From CAVSUB01 sp963730995 (lineage in GTDB: Bacteria > Acidobacteriota > Vicinamibacteria > Vicinamibacterales > 2-12-FULL-66-21), in assembly GCA_963730995.1 (NCBI GenBank), contig CAVSUB010000013.1, forward strand, positions 1,612,001 through 1,676,000: a DNA stretch of 64,000 nt, given 5' to 3'. Positions 21,534 to 30,845 of the stretch are shown piece by piece. The translations under genes were made by a program, and so were the position numbers. The notes under the pieces are model-generated. The model ran no database searches, was not told the origin of the DNA, and saw only the letters and a list, made by a program, of their open reading frames with translations. The number at the start of each line of letters is the position of its first letter. Position 1 is the stretch's first letter.

Positions 21534-23684
21534 ATGCGCCTGGAGCCGCGCCAACGTGTCGGCGTGTACGAGATCGTCGGTTCTCTCGGGGCCGGCGGCA
21601 TGGGAGAGGTGTATCAGGCGCGCGACACGCGCCTGGACCGTCCCGTTGCCATCAAGTTCGTCTCCGACGAACTGGCCGCCGACCGCACCGCGTCGGAGCG
21701 CCTGGAGCGCGAGGCCAGGCTGACGTCCCTGCTCAACCACCCGAACATCGTCACGGTCTATGACGTCGGGGAACTCGACGGCCGGCCCTACATCGTGATG
21801 GAACTGGTGGCGGGGCAGTCGCTCCACAGCGCGCTCCAACGGGAGCGACTGAAGCCCCGACGCGTGATCGAGATCGCCAGCCAGATCGCCGATGGTCTGG
21901 CGGTCGCCCACGCCGCGGGGATCGTGCACCGCGATCTGAAGCCGCGCAACATCATGCTGACGACGGATGGCCGCGCGAAGATCGTGGATTTCGGAGTCGG
22001 CAAGACCAGCCGGCCGGCGCCGGGGGCAGAGGACCCGACCGCGTACGGCGGCCGTCTCACTGGCACGTTAGTCGTCGTCGGCACTGCCGGGTACATGGCG
22101 CCGGAGCAGGTGACCAACAAAGCGATCGACTTCCGCGCGGATCAGTTCGCGCTGGGCGCGATCATCTACGAGATGATCACGGGCCGGCGCGCGTTCAAGC
22201 GCGAAACACCGGTCCAGACGATGGCGGCGATCGTCGACTCCGAGCCGGAATTGATCGACGAGCTGGCCGGCGACACGCCAATCGAGCTCCTGACCGTTGT
22301 CGAGCGGTGTCTTGCCAAGGATCCCGCGAACCGCTACGCGTCGACGCAGGATCTGGCCCGGGATCTCCGCGAGATCCCCTTGGGGACGGGCGTCCGCACC
22401 CCGCGTTCCAGCGTCGCGCTCAAGCGGGTGCCGCGTCGCCGATGGCGATGGATGGCGGGTCTGGCGGTGCTGCTCGCTGTGGCGGCAGCCGTACCCTTCC
22501 TCCGCGCCGATCGGACGGGGACCCAGCTCGCGCAGGCACGTGCGCTGCTCGATCGCTTCGACAAGCAGCCGAACGTGGATCAGGCCATCGGCCTGCTCTC
22601 GGCTGTTGTCTCGGCCAGCCCGAAGGATCACGCGGCTCGTACCTGGCTGGCAGAGGCGTATCTGCGGAAGTTCGAGTACGTCCCGTCAGACCAGACGCTT
22701 GCCGCAAAGGCCGGTGAAGAGGCCGGCGTCGCACTCACGCTCAAGCAGTCCTACGCGCCGGTGCACGTCGTGCTGGCCATGATCAACTACAGTCAGGGCC
22801 GCTTCGACGGTGCACTCGGCGAAGCGCAGAACGCGGTCGCGCTCGACGCCAGGTACAGCCGCGCGTGGCGCGAACGGGCCCGTGCTCTGGTCCGGCTCGG
22901 CCGGCGGGACGAAGCCGAGAAGGATTTCCTTGCGGCCGTCGCGCTCGATCCCGCCGACTGGACCTCGCGGAATGGTCTGGGGGCGCTGTATCTCACCGTC
23001 AACCGGCTGGATGCCGCGGTCGCCGAGTTCGAGCGAATGCGGGACCTCGCGCCGGATAACACGCGCGCGTACAACAATCTCGGCAGTGCGTTCCTTCAGC
23101 AGGAACGGTTCGACAAGGCGACGGAGATGTACGAGCGGTCCTTGTCGCTGGACAAGAACGCGACCGCGTACTCCAACCTCGGCACGGCGCTGTACCAGCA
23201 GGGCCGGTACGCCGACGCGGCCCGCTCGTTCGAAGGGGCCGTGGTACTGCCTGGCGCGTCGTTCCTGCACTGGTTCAATCTCGGTGCGGCCTGCTACTGG
23301 GTGCCGGATCGAGGGCGCGCGAAAGAGGCGTACGAAACCGCGGTCAGGCTGGGCGAGCAGGCGCGAGCGGCCGGGGTCGATCCCGCCCGCCTGGCAGATT
23401 TGGCCTCCGCCTACGCGGTGCTGGCGCAGCTGTCGGCCGGGCCGGAAGCGCAGGAGCATCGGAGCCGGGCCTTCAAGCTGATTGCGCTCATCGAGCAACA
23501 GCCCCGCGACGCGGGCGTGCTCGCCACCGTCGCCACCACGTACGAAGAGCTTGGCGACCGCTCCAAGGCACTCGACTGGCTCGAGCAGGCCATCAAGGCA
23601 GGGTACTCACTCAAGAGGATCGAACGATCTCCGTGGTTGAAAGAGTTGCGGGGCGATACACGATACAACCGGCTGCGACAGTAA
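21534..23684 (+). CDS. Ser/Thr protein kinase with C-terminal TPR domain
   Basis: A kinase of about 716 residues. The kinase domain (about 10-275) has LGAGGMGEVYQARD, Lys41, HRDLKPRN (Asp134), VDFG (Asp152) and APEQ. One membrane helix (about 304-322, WMAGLAVLLAVAAAV) separates it from an extracytoplasmic array of about seven TPR repeats (for example WTSRNGLGALYLTVNRLDA, AYNNLGSAFLQQERFDKA, TAYSNLGTALYQQGRYADA). ATG 21534 places the glycine loop at residue 18, as usual. TPR parts probably sense or dock partners outside the membrane. It is followed after 18 bp by a small protein gene. Confidence 0.86.
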   Translation: MRLEPRQRVGVYEIVGSLGAGGMGEVYQARDTRLDRPVAIKFVSDELAADRTASERLEREARLTSLLNHPNIVTVYDVGELDGRPYIVMELVAGQSLHSALQRERLKPRRVIEIASQIADGLAVAHAAGIVHRDLKPRNIMLTTDGRAKIVDFGVGKTSRPAPGAEDPTAYGGRLTGTLVVVGTAGYMAPEQVTNKAIDFRADQFALGAIIYEMITGRRAFKRETPVQTMAAIVDSEPELIDELAGDTPIELLTVVERCLAKDPANRYASTQDLARDLREIPLGTGVRTPRSSVALKRVPRRRWRWMAGLAVLLAVAAAVPFLRADRTGTQLAQARALLDRFDKQPNVDQAIGLLSAVVSASPKDHAARTWLAEAYLRKFEYVPSDQTLAAKAGEEAGVALTLKQSYAPVHVVLAMINYSQGRFDGALGEAQNAVALDARYSRAWRERARALVRLGRRDEAEKDFLAAVALDPADWTSRNGLGALYLTVNRLDAAVAEFERMRDLAPDNTRAYNNLGSAFLQQERFDKATEMYERSLSLDKNATAYSNLGTALYQQGRYADAARSFEGAVVLPGASFLHWFNLGAACYWVPDRGRAKEAYETAVRLGEQARAAGVDPARLADLASAYAVLAQLSAGPEAQEHRSRAFKLIALIEQQPRDAGVLATVATTYEELGDRSKALDWLEQAIKAGYSLKRIERSPWLKELRGDTRYNRLRQ

Positions 23685-23702
23685 CAGACAAGGAGCACAG
23701 CG

Positions 23703-24020
23703 ATGGGAAAAGTACGCGCGTACGTGTACAAGACGACGGATCCTACGTTCCCTTACAGAGTATTCCCTCCGGTCGTCATTCTCGACCACGGGGATAAGTT
23801 GGAGGTGGTCAACACCGTCGCAGACTTCGACGCCTTCTTGACCGTTGGTGATGGCGTCTTTGAGGGAGGCGAAATCAAGAAGCAAAAAGTTGGCAAGAAA
23901 GACAAATTCACCACCAGGGAGGCCGACGCTGCGGAATTTACCGTCGCTGAGTACAAGGTCGAGGTCGATGGAAAGAAGGCCACGGCGAACTCCGATCCCG
24001 TGATCATCATCGACCCGTAG
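23703..24020 (+). CDS. Small beta-rich protein of unknown function
   Basis: A 105-residue protein without signal peptide. ATG 23703 is preceded by AAGGAG. Alternating strands (YRVFPPVVILDHGDKLEVVN, GEIKKQKVGKKDKFTTRE, YKVEVDGKKATANSDPVIII) suggest an immunoglobulin-like or cupredoxin-like sandwich, but there is no copper-binding Cys-His-Met set. It lies 18 bp after the kinase gene and may be co-expressed as a partner. Confidence 0.55.
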   Translation: MGKVRAYVYKTTDPTFPYRVFPPVVILDHGDKLEVVNTVADFDAFLTVGDGVFEGGEIKKQKVGKKDKFTTREADAAEFTVAEYKVEVDGKKATANSDPVIIIDP

Positions 24021-24073
24021 CGGCAGCGGCACGCGTGACTACTGGAGGCCGGCGCCGCAGGTTTCGCTGCTTC

Positions 24074-24106
24074 GGGGGAGGGTCGTACAGCACGGCGCCC
24101 TCCCCC
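24074..24106. terminator. GC-rich hairpin between convergent genes
   Basis: A 9-bp perfect stem GGGGGAGGG/CCCTCCCCC (24074-24082 with 24098-24106) and a 15-base loop lie 53 bp after the small protein gene. It sits between convergent genes and is a good candidate terminator, but no T run follows. Confidence 0.5.
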
Positions 24107-24248
24107 TTGGCCAGCGCTGCTGGCCGAGGCGTGTGAAAAGTTCAAAGCGCTAGCTTGACCTTCACCGGATCCTTCATCCCGGCGGTCTGCGGGGCCGACC
24201 GTTGCCTTCAGCCGTGCATCGAATCTGCCCGCATGCGCAAAGCGACCT

Positions 24249-24893
24249 TCATTTGTTCAAGCGGTCGCATAAGGATTCCTCTCCATTTGAAGAAGCGGTT
24301 AGGTTAGACGGGAACCGAAGGATTGACCGTCGCATGGCGATGAGGTCGTCCGGCCCAGGCTGTGCTTTCATGGGGCCGGAGGCGGAGTGCTTCAAGCCGA
24401 GCGAGTGCCCAACCTCGTGCGCAATGGTGAGCCCGACCAGATGACCCGACGCCAGGGTCGCGAGCCCGGGATTGGAGCGTCCCGCTGGACTTTGACGGAT
24501 CTTCTGAGTGACCTCGATGTTCCGCGGGACGAACACGAGCACACTCGGATGGTTCGTCGCCGGCTCGCGAACGACTTCACCGGAGAATTCTGGGGCCGTT
24601 CTGCTCGCAATCGGAAGCAGGCGCACCAGAAGGAACGGCGCTTCGCACGGTACCGCGCAGTTGTCGCCCCCACATTCCCGCCACGTAACATGGAGGCCAG
24701 CCGTCGCCAGCAGCGCTATGGCCGTCTCACTGGCCAGAAGGAGGTCCGCTGAATCGAGTGAGGAGTAGGTTATGACCCGGAGTTCGAGGGTCGCCTCATG
24801 CCCGGGCGCCGCAGCGGCAACGCCCCTGCTGGCTCCGATCAGCCAGACGGTCAGGACAATTCCCGCCGCTTCAGCGCACTTGACCACTCGCAT
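24249..24893 (-). CDS. Secreted metzincin-type zinc metalloprotease
   Basis: A 214-residue exported protein (signal peptide 1-27). The zinc motif is AHEVGHSLGLKHS, the full HExxHxxGxxH of metzincins, followed by a Met (SGPMKAQ) that can act as the Met-turn. A small cysteine pair (RECGGDNCAVPC) precedes the catalytic part. Members of this size occur as stand-alone acidobacterial proteases. GGAGG lies just upstream of ATG 24893. The substrate is unknown. The gene is convergent with the kinase-TPR unit. Confidence 0.75.
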   Translation of the reverse strand: MRVVKCAEAAGIVLTVWLIGASRGVAAAAPGHEATLELRVITYSSLDSADLLLASETAIALLATAGLHVTWRECGGDNCAVPCEAPFLLVRLLPIASRTAPEFSGEVVREPATNHPSVLVFVPRNIEVTQKIRQSPAGRSNPGLATLASGHLVGLTIAHEVGHSLGLKHSASGPMKAQPGPDDLIAMRRSILRFPSNLTASSNGEESLCDRLNK

Positions 24894-25078
24894 CGTCGCC
24901 TCCGTTGTCAGGCGGGACGATGACGCGCGCCGCGCGGCGGCGGCAGGTCTTTACGGTGTGTTACCTAATGGAAACAGTCGTTTAGCGGTAGTTGTCGAGG
25001 ACGAAGATGTCGCGATCCCTCCTTTCACGCGCTACACCCGAGTCGCGCCCTTCCCGCGTATTGTCACGCGATCCGGGC

Positions 25079-27208
25079 TCACTTCAAGAGTGACGCCCAG
25101 TTCAACAGCGTGGACAGGCTCTGAGGCGGATTCGGACCGACGTCGGTCACCGCGAGGAACTGCTGGCCATCGCGAGAAGCCGTCAGGACGCGCGAGACCG
25201 TGAAGAGGTTGGGTATTTGGAAGAGTGGCCGTGGGGCGCCCCACTCGAGCCCGCCCCGATCCCTGTGAATGTCGACGGCCATGACGGTCTGACCCGACAG
25301 GAAGTAGAGCTCGCGTCCGTCGGCACCCCAGATCGGTTCCCTTCCCCCGTCAGTCGTGATCTTCCAAAGGCCGGCCTTGCCTGGAAACGTTGCAACGAAT
25401 ATCTCGTAGCGTCCCGATTCGGAAGACGCGTACGCAATCAGTTGCCCGTCCGGAGAGAAGTCTGCCTGCTGCTGGAAACCGGGTTCCGCCGCGAGGACCT
25501 GCGGACGACGATCGCCCGCCAGCAGAACCGCGTAAAGGTCCGAGCCCCGCCCGAGATCGCCCGTGTCGTACACCGCGTAACGGCCGTCGGGTGACCAAGC
25601 GCTGACGCTCTTGCTCACGTCAGATGCAAACACCGGCTCGTCGGATCCTTCGCCTGACGCCTGCCGCCTCCAGATGTCTCTCACCCCACGGCGGTCCGAG
25701 GTAAAAAGGATCCACCTGCCATCCTTCGACCATCTCGGCCCCAAGTCGTCGCCGGGATCGAGCGTCAGCTGCGCGCGTACGTCGTTGGTGAGATCGAAGA
25801 TCCAGATGTCGCGCCCCGGCGGGACGCCGCGCGATACGGCGACACGCGTGCCATCTGGGGAAATGCTCGGGCTGAAATACAATCCAGGCTCCCCAAGCGT
25901 ACGGAGTGACTTCCCGGAGCGATCGAAGAGAGTCAGCACGGTGGTGCCCCTGGATCGCTGCGGGCTCTTCAGGTAGACGAGCAGATCGGAGCTGGCCGAG
26001 AACCGTCCGCCGAACGACCTGCCCGGTACCGCGAGGCCTTCCGCCAGGGTTGTGGTCTCGCCAGTCAGACGACCGGCCTGGACATCGAGGCGTTGCGCCA
26101 GGAGGTTTCCGTCGCGAACGTACAGCACATGCTGCGTCTGCGTTGGCTGCACGTGAGATTGCACCGGTCCGAGAGGCTGCGGTGACGGTCCGTCTATGGA
26201 TGCGAGCATCGCTGTCTGGCCGTCGGGTCGATCGGCCAGGTAGACGAAATGGCGGCCGTCCTTCAGCCACCGCGGTCGGCTGTGCCGGAGGTCTCCCGCC
26301 GCCCGGTCGAGACGGGTCACAGGGCGTACAACGCCGTCGCCGGCAGGGACCGCGGAAACGGATCCATCCTGTCCTGGCGCAAACAGCATCAGTCCCGATG
26401 CGCTCCACGTTCCACTGCTGTCGTTTGGCGCATCGCAGATGTTTCGCGCTGTCCCTCCGGCGACGTCGAGCACCTTCAGCTTGCCTTCCGCGAAGAACCC
26501 GATGGCCGAGCCGTCTGGCGACCAGAATGGCTCGACACCATGCGTCGTATTCGCGAGCAACCGGGCGGCGCCTTCGTCGAGGGACCTGAGCCAGATCGCA
26601 CGCTGCCCATCAGGATTCACCGCAGAGAAAGCGATATGACTGCTGTCCGGCGAGATTGCCGGCGGCTGGTTGAGGATCGACCAGCCGGCGGGTAGATCGA
26701 TGACGACATTGGCGAGCAGGGCCGTAGGCTTGCGGCTGCTTCGATACAGAACAACGCCTGCCACGCATGCGGCCGCCAGCGCGATCGTCGTGATGATGGC
26801 GACCATCCATGACTTGGTAGGTGGTGTTGTCGATCCGAGCGCCGCGGCGTGATCTGAAGGTTGCGCTGTCGCCGTAGCAGTGGTGAATGCTGGTGTGTAG
26901 CTGCCTTTGGGTACGGAAATAACGAGGTCGCCCGGCGGTGCTGAAGCGTAGTACTCGCGCAGCCGGTCACGCAGCCGGCGAGCGTCGACGCGCACGATGG
27001 GATCTGCGGCGGTGTTGAAGTCCGCCGTCTTGCCGTAGAGCCCGATCGCGAGGACCTGCTCCTTGAGTGTGTCTCCTTCGCCGGCGAGCGTCCGCTCGAC
27101 GATGAATCTCAGGTAGGCGGACAGACGCTCGGAGCGGGTGAAGATGTCGCTGGCGAGGATCCGATCGAGCTCGGCTCGCACGTCCGCCGCGGGTGGATGG
27201 TCAGCCAC
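25079..27208 (-). CDS. Transmembrane one-component regulator-like protein with TolB-like propeller
   Basis: A 709-residue protein. Residues 5-110 form an N-terminal helical/wHTH-like domain (ELDRILASDIFTRSERLSAY, then DPIVRVDARRLRDRLREYY) often seen at the start of acidobacterial adenylate-cyclase-like and propeller proteins. One membrane helix follows (about 133-155), then a large TolB/PD40-type beta-propeller (SPDSSHIAFSA, SPDGTRVAVSRG, SKDGRWILFTSDRRG, SPDGQLIAYASSESGRYEIF). Cytoplasmic DNA-binding-like head and periplasmic propeller suggest membrane-spanning signal transfer, but it has no kinase domain. Confidence 0.72.
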   Translation of the reverse strand: MADHPPAADVRAELDRILASDIFTRSERLSAYLRFIVERTLAGEGDTLKEQVLAIGLYGKTADFNTAADPIVRVDARRLRDRLREYYASAPPGDLVISVPKGSYTPAFTTATATAQPSDHAAALGSTTPPTKSWMVAIITTIALAAACVAGVVLYRSSRKPTALLANVVIDLPAGWSILNQPPAISPDSSHIAFSAVNPDGQRAIWLRSLDEGAARLLANTTHGVEPFWSPDGSAIGFFAEGKLKVLDVAGGTARNICDAPNDSSGTWSASGLMLFAPGQDGSVSAVPAGDGVVRPVTRLDRAAGDLRHSRPRWLKDGRHFVYLADRPDGQTAMLASIDGPSPQPLGPVQSHVQPTQTQHVLYVRDGNLLAQRLDVQAGRLTGETTTLAEGLAVPGRSFGGRFSASSDLLVYLKSPQRSRGTTVLTLFDRSGKSLRTLGEPGLYFSPSISPDGTRVAVSRGVPPGRDIWIFDLTNDVRAQLTLDPGDDLGPRWSKDGRWILFTSDRRGVRDIWRRQASGEGSDEPVFASDVSKSVSAWSPDGRYAVYDTGDLGRGSDLYAVLLAGDRRPQVLAAEPGFQQQADFSPDGQLIAYASSESGRYEIFVATFPGKAGLWKITTDGGREPIWGADGRELYFLSGQTVMAVDIHRDRGGLEWGAPRPLFQIPNLFTVSRVLTASRDGQQFLAVTDVGPNPPQSLSTLLNWASLLK

Positions 27209-27214
27209 GGGCTG

Positions 27215-27370
27215 TCAGAACCTGACCTTGATGGCGACCTGCAGCTGCCGCATCGCCGTGAGCGGCATCAGGCTCGAGATCGTGCCGGCGTTCGCCGCGC
27301 CGATAGTGCTCGCGGCCAGCTTCATCCTCGCCGGGAGGCCGTAGAGTCCTGGCCGCTGTCCGCTTGCCAT
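27215..27370 (-). pseudogene. C-terminal remnant of a TonB-dependent receptor
   Basis: A 51-codon frame whose last part, NAGTISSLMPLTAMRQLQVA followed by IKVRF, closely resembles the last strands of acidobacterial carboxypeptidase-regulatory TonB receptors, which end FGTI...RQLQ-A-K--F. The intact receptor at 57257 ends in the same way (FGTITSTVNDPRVVQLVAKY then VF). The rest of the receptor, about 1000 residues, is absent. It lies between the propeller protein (6 bp away) and the kinase-propeller gene (3 bp away). Confidence 0.6.
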
Positions 27371-27373
27371 GGG

Positions 27374-30096
27374 TTACCTGCCTGGAACCTTCGACACCAC
27401 GTCGTCGAACCAGTGCTGTACGACGACCACGCGTGGCTGATGCGGCGTCGCGCCCGCCGTGGGCGTTTCAGCGATCATGAGGAAGCGCCGGCCGTCCGCC
27501 GTGACGTCGTATTGTGCGCGGGGAGACCCGGTAGGAGCGACGTAGTAACGCCCCTGAAAGAGCGGCACTGGTGTGCCGACGGTCAGCGCCGGTGCCGTCT
27601 TCACGGACACCGCAAACATCTTCTCGCCGGTGAGGCTGCGATAGAACACTTCGCCATTCCGGGCCCATACTGGCTCGCGTCCACCATCGACCGATGCCGT
27701 TATCCGCTGGCCTGATCTCTGATAGGGGCGGATGTAGATTTCCCGCTGTCCGGTCAAGGCGGAGACGTAGGACACATACTGGCGATCGCCGGAGAACTCG
27801 GCGCTCTCCTTGCCCGCTTCGCCGGGAAAGAACACCTCCGGCTTTTCGTTGGCGCCATCCATCGCCAGCATGTAGATCTCGACCTGATTCTGGCCAACGC
27901 GCCCATCGGGGCCGGCGACATCGTTGTCGGGCGGATGACGATGCAGCGTGAGCGTTCCGCCATCAGCGGACCACGCATCGACATGCACCTGCCCGCCGAG
28001 CCTCGTCAGTTGACGTGGCTCGCCGCTCCCGTCGGACGACCTGACCCACGCCTCAAGGTTGCCCGAGCGCGCCGACGAATAGGCGATTTGCGCACCGCCA
28101 GGACCCCAGACCCCCATAAGACTGACGCCGTCGTTCGTAATTTTCACGCTGCGTCCCGAAGTGATGTCATAGGCCCAGATGTCTCCCGACCGGGTAACCA
28201 GCACACGACCGTCGTCGGGCGACAGGCGCGGCTCTTCGTAGGGCCCTGGCGGGATGTTCGCGAGTGTGCCGCCGGGCGTCCCGTCGCGATTCACCCAGAT
28301 GAGCGAGTTCGACGAGGTGCCCTGGGCGACGTAGACGAGCGTGCCTTCGTCGGACACGCTGTAGTTCGACGCGGCGGAGACCACTCCGACGGGCCGTTGA
28401 ACGCCCTGGACGAGAGGTACTGCGCCCCCCATCGTCTGCAGTCGATCGGCGTCGAAGCGGACTCCGTAGAGTCCGTCTCGCAGCGCATACACGACGTGAC
28501 CTGTCTTCAGGTAGCGTGGATCGCTGCCGCTGTCTGCGACGACGGTTCGCTTGTGCGAGGACAATTCCTCGACGAGGACCTGCGCCTCGTCCCAACGATT
28601 CGGCCCGGCCTTGGTGGTGGCGCTGAATAACACGGCGCGTCCGCCAGGCAGCACCTGTGCGCCGTAGATCCGCTCGCCGTTTCTGGCGGGAACGATCGTT
28701 TCCGGTGTGCCGCCATCGGCCGACACGCGCATGATGCCGGCCGTCTGACCGAAGAGGATCGTGTTGTCGCGCGTCCAGCTCGCGCCGAAGGGCAGCGTCG
28801 CGGCGCACAGGTCTATCGATGCGCCGCCGCCGATCGGCACTTTCCTCAGTTGTCCCGACCCGGAGAAATAAGCCACCCACTGTCCGTCGGGCGATACGAT
28901 CGGCGCGTACGAATACTCCTCCGTCCCCGGGATGACATGCGCCTCCAGGTCGCCGATCGCGCGGCGGTACAATCCGGCGTTCGTCTGATAGACGAACGAG
29001 CCGCCATCGGGGGAGGTCGCGATGACTGGCCGCTGTGAGGTCAGAAACTGCTGGCCTTCGGGCAGCACGTACTGGAAGCGTGTGATCTTCGGAGTTTCCG
29101 ACGCCGGCCAGAGGCTCCACGCGGCGAACCCCGTGACGAGTGCGGCGGTGACGGCCGCAGCAGCCATGGGGAGGGCCCATTTCCATGGTGGCCTGGCGGG
29201 TACGCTGGACAGTGGGGCCGGCAAGGCGACGTCGAAGACGCCGTCGAGCGCGAGCCACGCGTCGCCGATGTCGCGAATGCGTTGCGTTCGATCTCTTGTG
29301 CAGGCAGCGCCGGAGGAGCGTAGCGACGCCAGGCCGGAGACCGGCCGGCAGCAGCGTCCAATCCGGTTCGCGCGTCAGCACCGCGGCGAGCACGTCTGCG
29401 ATTTCCTCGGCCGGCGAACGCGCGCTGCCCGGTCAGCATCTCGTAGAGCACCGCGCCGAACGCCCAGATGTCGCTGCGTTTGTCGACGGCTTTGCCGCGC
29501 GCCTGTTCCGGGCTCATGTACGCGGCAGTGCCGAGGAAGACGCCGCCAGCGGTCATCATGGCGGGCGACGTGATCGTGGGTGAGGAGACCGCGCCTGCGG
29601 CCGCCAGGCCGGACGGCTCGAGCGCCTTGGCCAGCCCGAAATCCAGCACCTTGACGGTGCCATCCGGGCGCACCTTGATGTTGGCCGGCTTCAGATCGCG
29701 GTGAACGATCCCCTGGTTGTGCGCAGCCTCCAGTGCTTCGGCGATCTGCTTCGCGATGGCGAACGTTTCATCGATCGGGATTGCACCATCGTCGATCCGA
29801 TCGGCGAGGGTTGGACCTTCCACCAGCTCCATCACCAGAGCCGTCACTCCCCCGCTGCGCTCGAGTCCATAGATCGCCGCAATGTGGGGATGGTTCAGCG
29901 AGGCCAACACTTCGGCCTCGCGCTGGAACCGGGCGAGGCGGTCGGCATCCTTCGCGACCGATTCCGGCAGGACCTTGATGGCGACGGCCCGCTTCAGGCT
30001 GGTGTCGGTGGCGCGGTACACCTCGCCCATGCCGCCTTCGCCGAGGAGGCTGACGATTTCATGGGTTCCCAGACGGGCACCGGGCGCGAGCGGCAC
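27374..30096 (-). CDS. Ser/Thr protein kinase with TolB-like propeller (two frameshifts)
   Basis: Kinase domain about 1-275: LLGEGGMGEVYRATD, Lys41, HRDLKPAN, LDFGLAKAL, SPEQ. Two slips, near 29405 and 29275, interrupt the C-lobe; the linking frame reads LAAVLTREPDWTLLPAGLRP and RRCLHKR. After a membrane helix (WKWALPMAAAAVTAALVTGF) the C-terminal half is a PD40-type propeller (SPDGQWVAYFSGSGQLRKV, SPDDGRVLVTRSGDIW, SPDGG motifs). Whole length is about 907 codons, normal for the group. Frame-restored sequence is conserved, so the slips look technical. Confidence 0.78.
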
Positions 30097-30236
30097 GCGC
30101 CTACGCTATGCGGACAGTGCGCTGGAAATCAAATGACGCGACAGCCACCGCGGGCGGCAGGTGCGCAAGCGCGCCACTCGTGGTGACGAAGCGGCTCGCG
30201 AGCACCTGCCAACCGTTCGTTCAAAGCTTCATCCGT

Positions 30237-30713
30237 TCAGTGCCCGTCGCCCTTGATGTTCGGACCACAGACGGTCCCCTTGTAAACGAAATCGGTGGTT
30301 GGCGGGACAGCGCCGGTGTGACTCAGTCCGTCGTATTCCATCATGCCGTACGCTCCTTCGTACTTGCCGAATCCCCCAGTGATATCCAGGACCACGTGTG
30401 TCGTGAATTCGCCTGGAGGCGCGCCCGGAATGGGAGTGCGTGTCGGCGATCCCTCGGTCCTCAGCACATCGCCACTCTTTGTCAGGAAAATGTCCAATGA
30501 CCTCACGTTGGGCGGGCCGCTGAGCAACGTCACCGTGACGGCGCCGTTCAACACGCCAGTCACCGTGCCCAGAAATCTGGCCGGTTCCGTGTCTAGAGAA
30601 ATCCTGGTCTCCGCGATGGAGCCACGGACGTATTGACAGTCCGCCCGTGCCTCGACGGCCGCCCCGAGCACCGCGAGCGATGTCACCAGGGCAATTTGTG
30701 TGCTTCGTCTCAT
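30237..30713 (-). CDS. Small secreted protein of unknown function
   Basis: A 158-residue protein. ATG 30713 begins a clear signal peptide (MRRSTQIALVTSLAVLGAAV, cleavage near EARAD). The mature part is beta-rich (GSIAETRISLDTEP, FLGTVTGVLNGAVTVTLLSG, FTTHVVLDITGGFGKYEGAY) with the repeated GxFGKYEGAxG-type turn seen in calycin/allene-oxide-cyclase-like barrels. Two cysteines may form a disulfide. The family is not certain. Confidence 0.55.
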   Translation of the reverse strand: MRRSTQIALVTSLAVLGAAVEARADCQYVRGSIAETRISLDTEPARFLGTVTGVLNGAVTVTLLSGPPNVRSLDIFLTKSGDVLRTEGSPTRTPIPGAPPGEFTTHVVLDITGGFGKYEGAYGMMEYDGLSHTGAVPPTTDFVYKGTVCGPNIKGDGH

Positions 30714-30799
30714 GACGTGTCTCCTTTTGCGTGATGGACTTGGGTGCCCCGTTCCAATCCGGGTCACCTGACACGAATAAGGAGTCGTGGGGCTCGAGG

Positions 30800-30827
30800 T
30801 TACAGCCCCGAGGGAAAGGCATAGAAT
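30800..30827 (+). promoter_or_regulatory. Candidate promoter of the first tandem kinase gene
   Basis: TTACAG (30800-30805), a 16-base spacer and TAGAAT (30822-30827) lie 18 bp before ATG 30846. The same elements are kept before the second copy. A start site about 7 bases downstream would give a leader of only about a dozen bases, so the mRNA may be almost leaderless; no Shine-Dalgarno is visible. Confidence 0.45.
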
Positions 30828-30845
30828 CGCTGCCAATCCGCCAAC

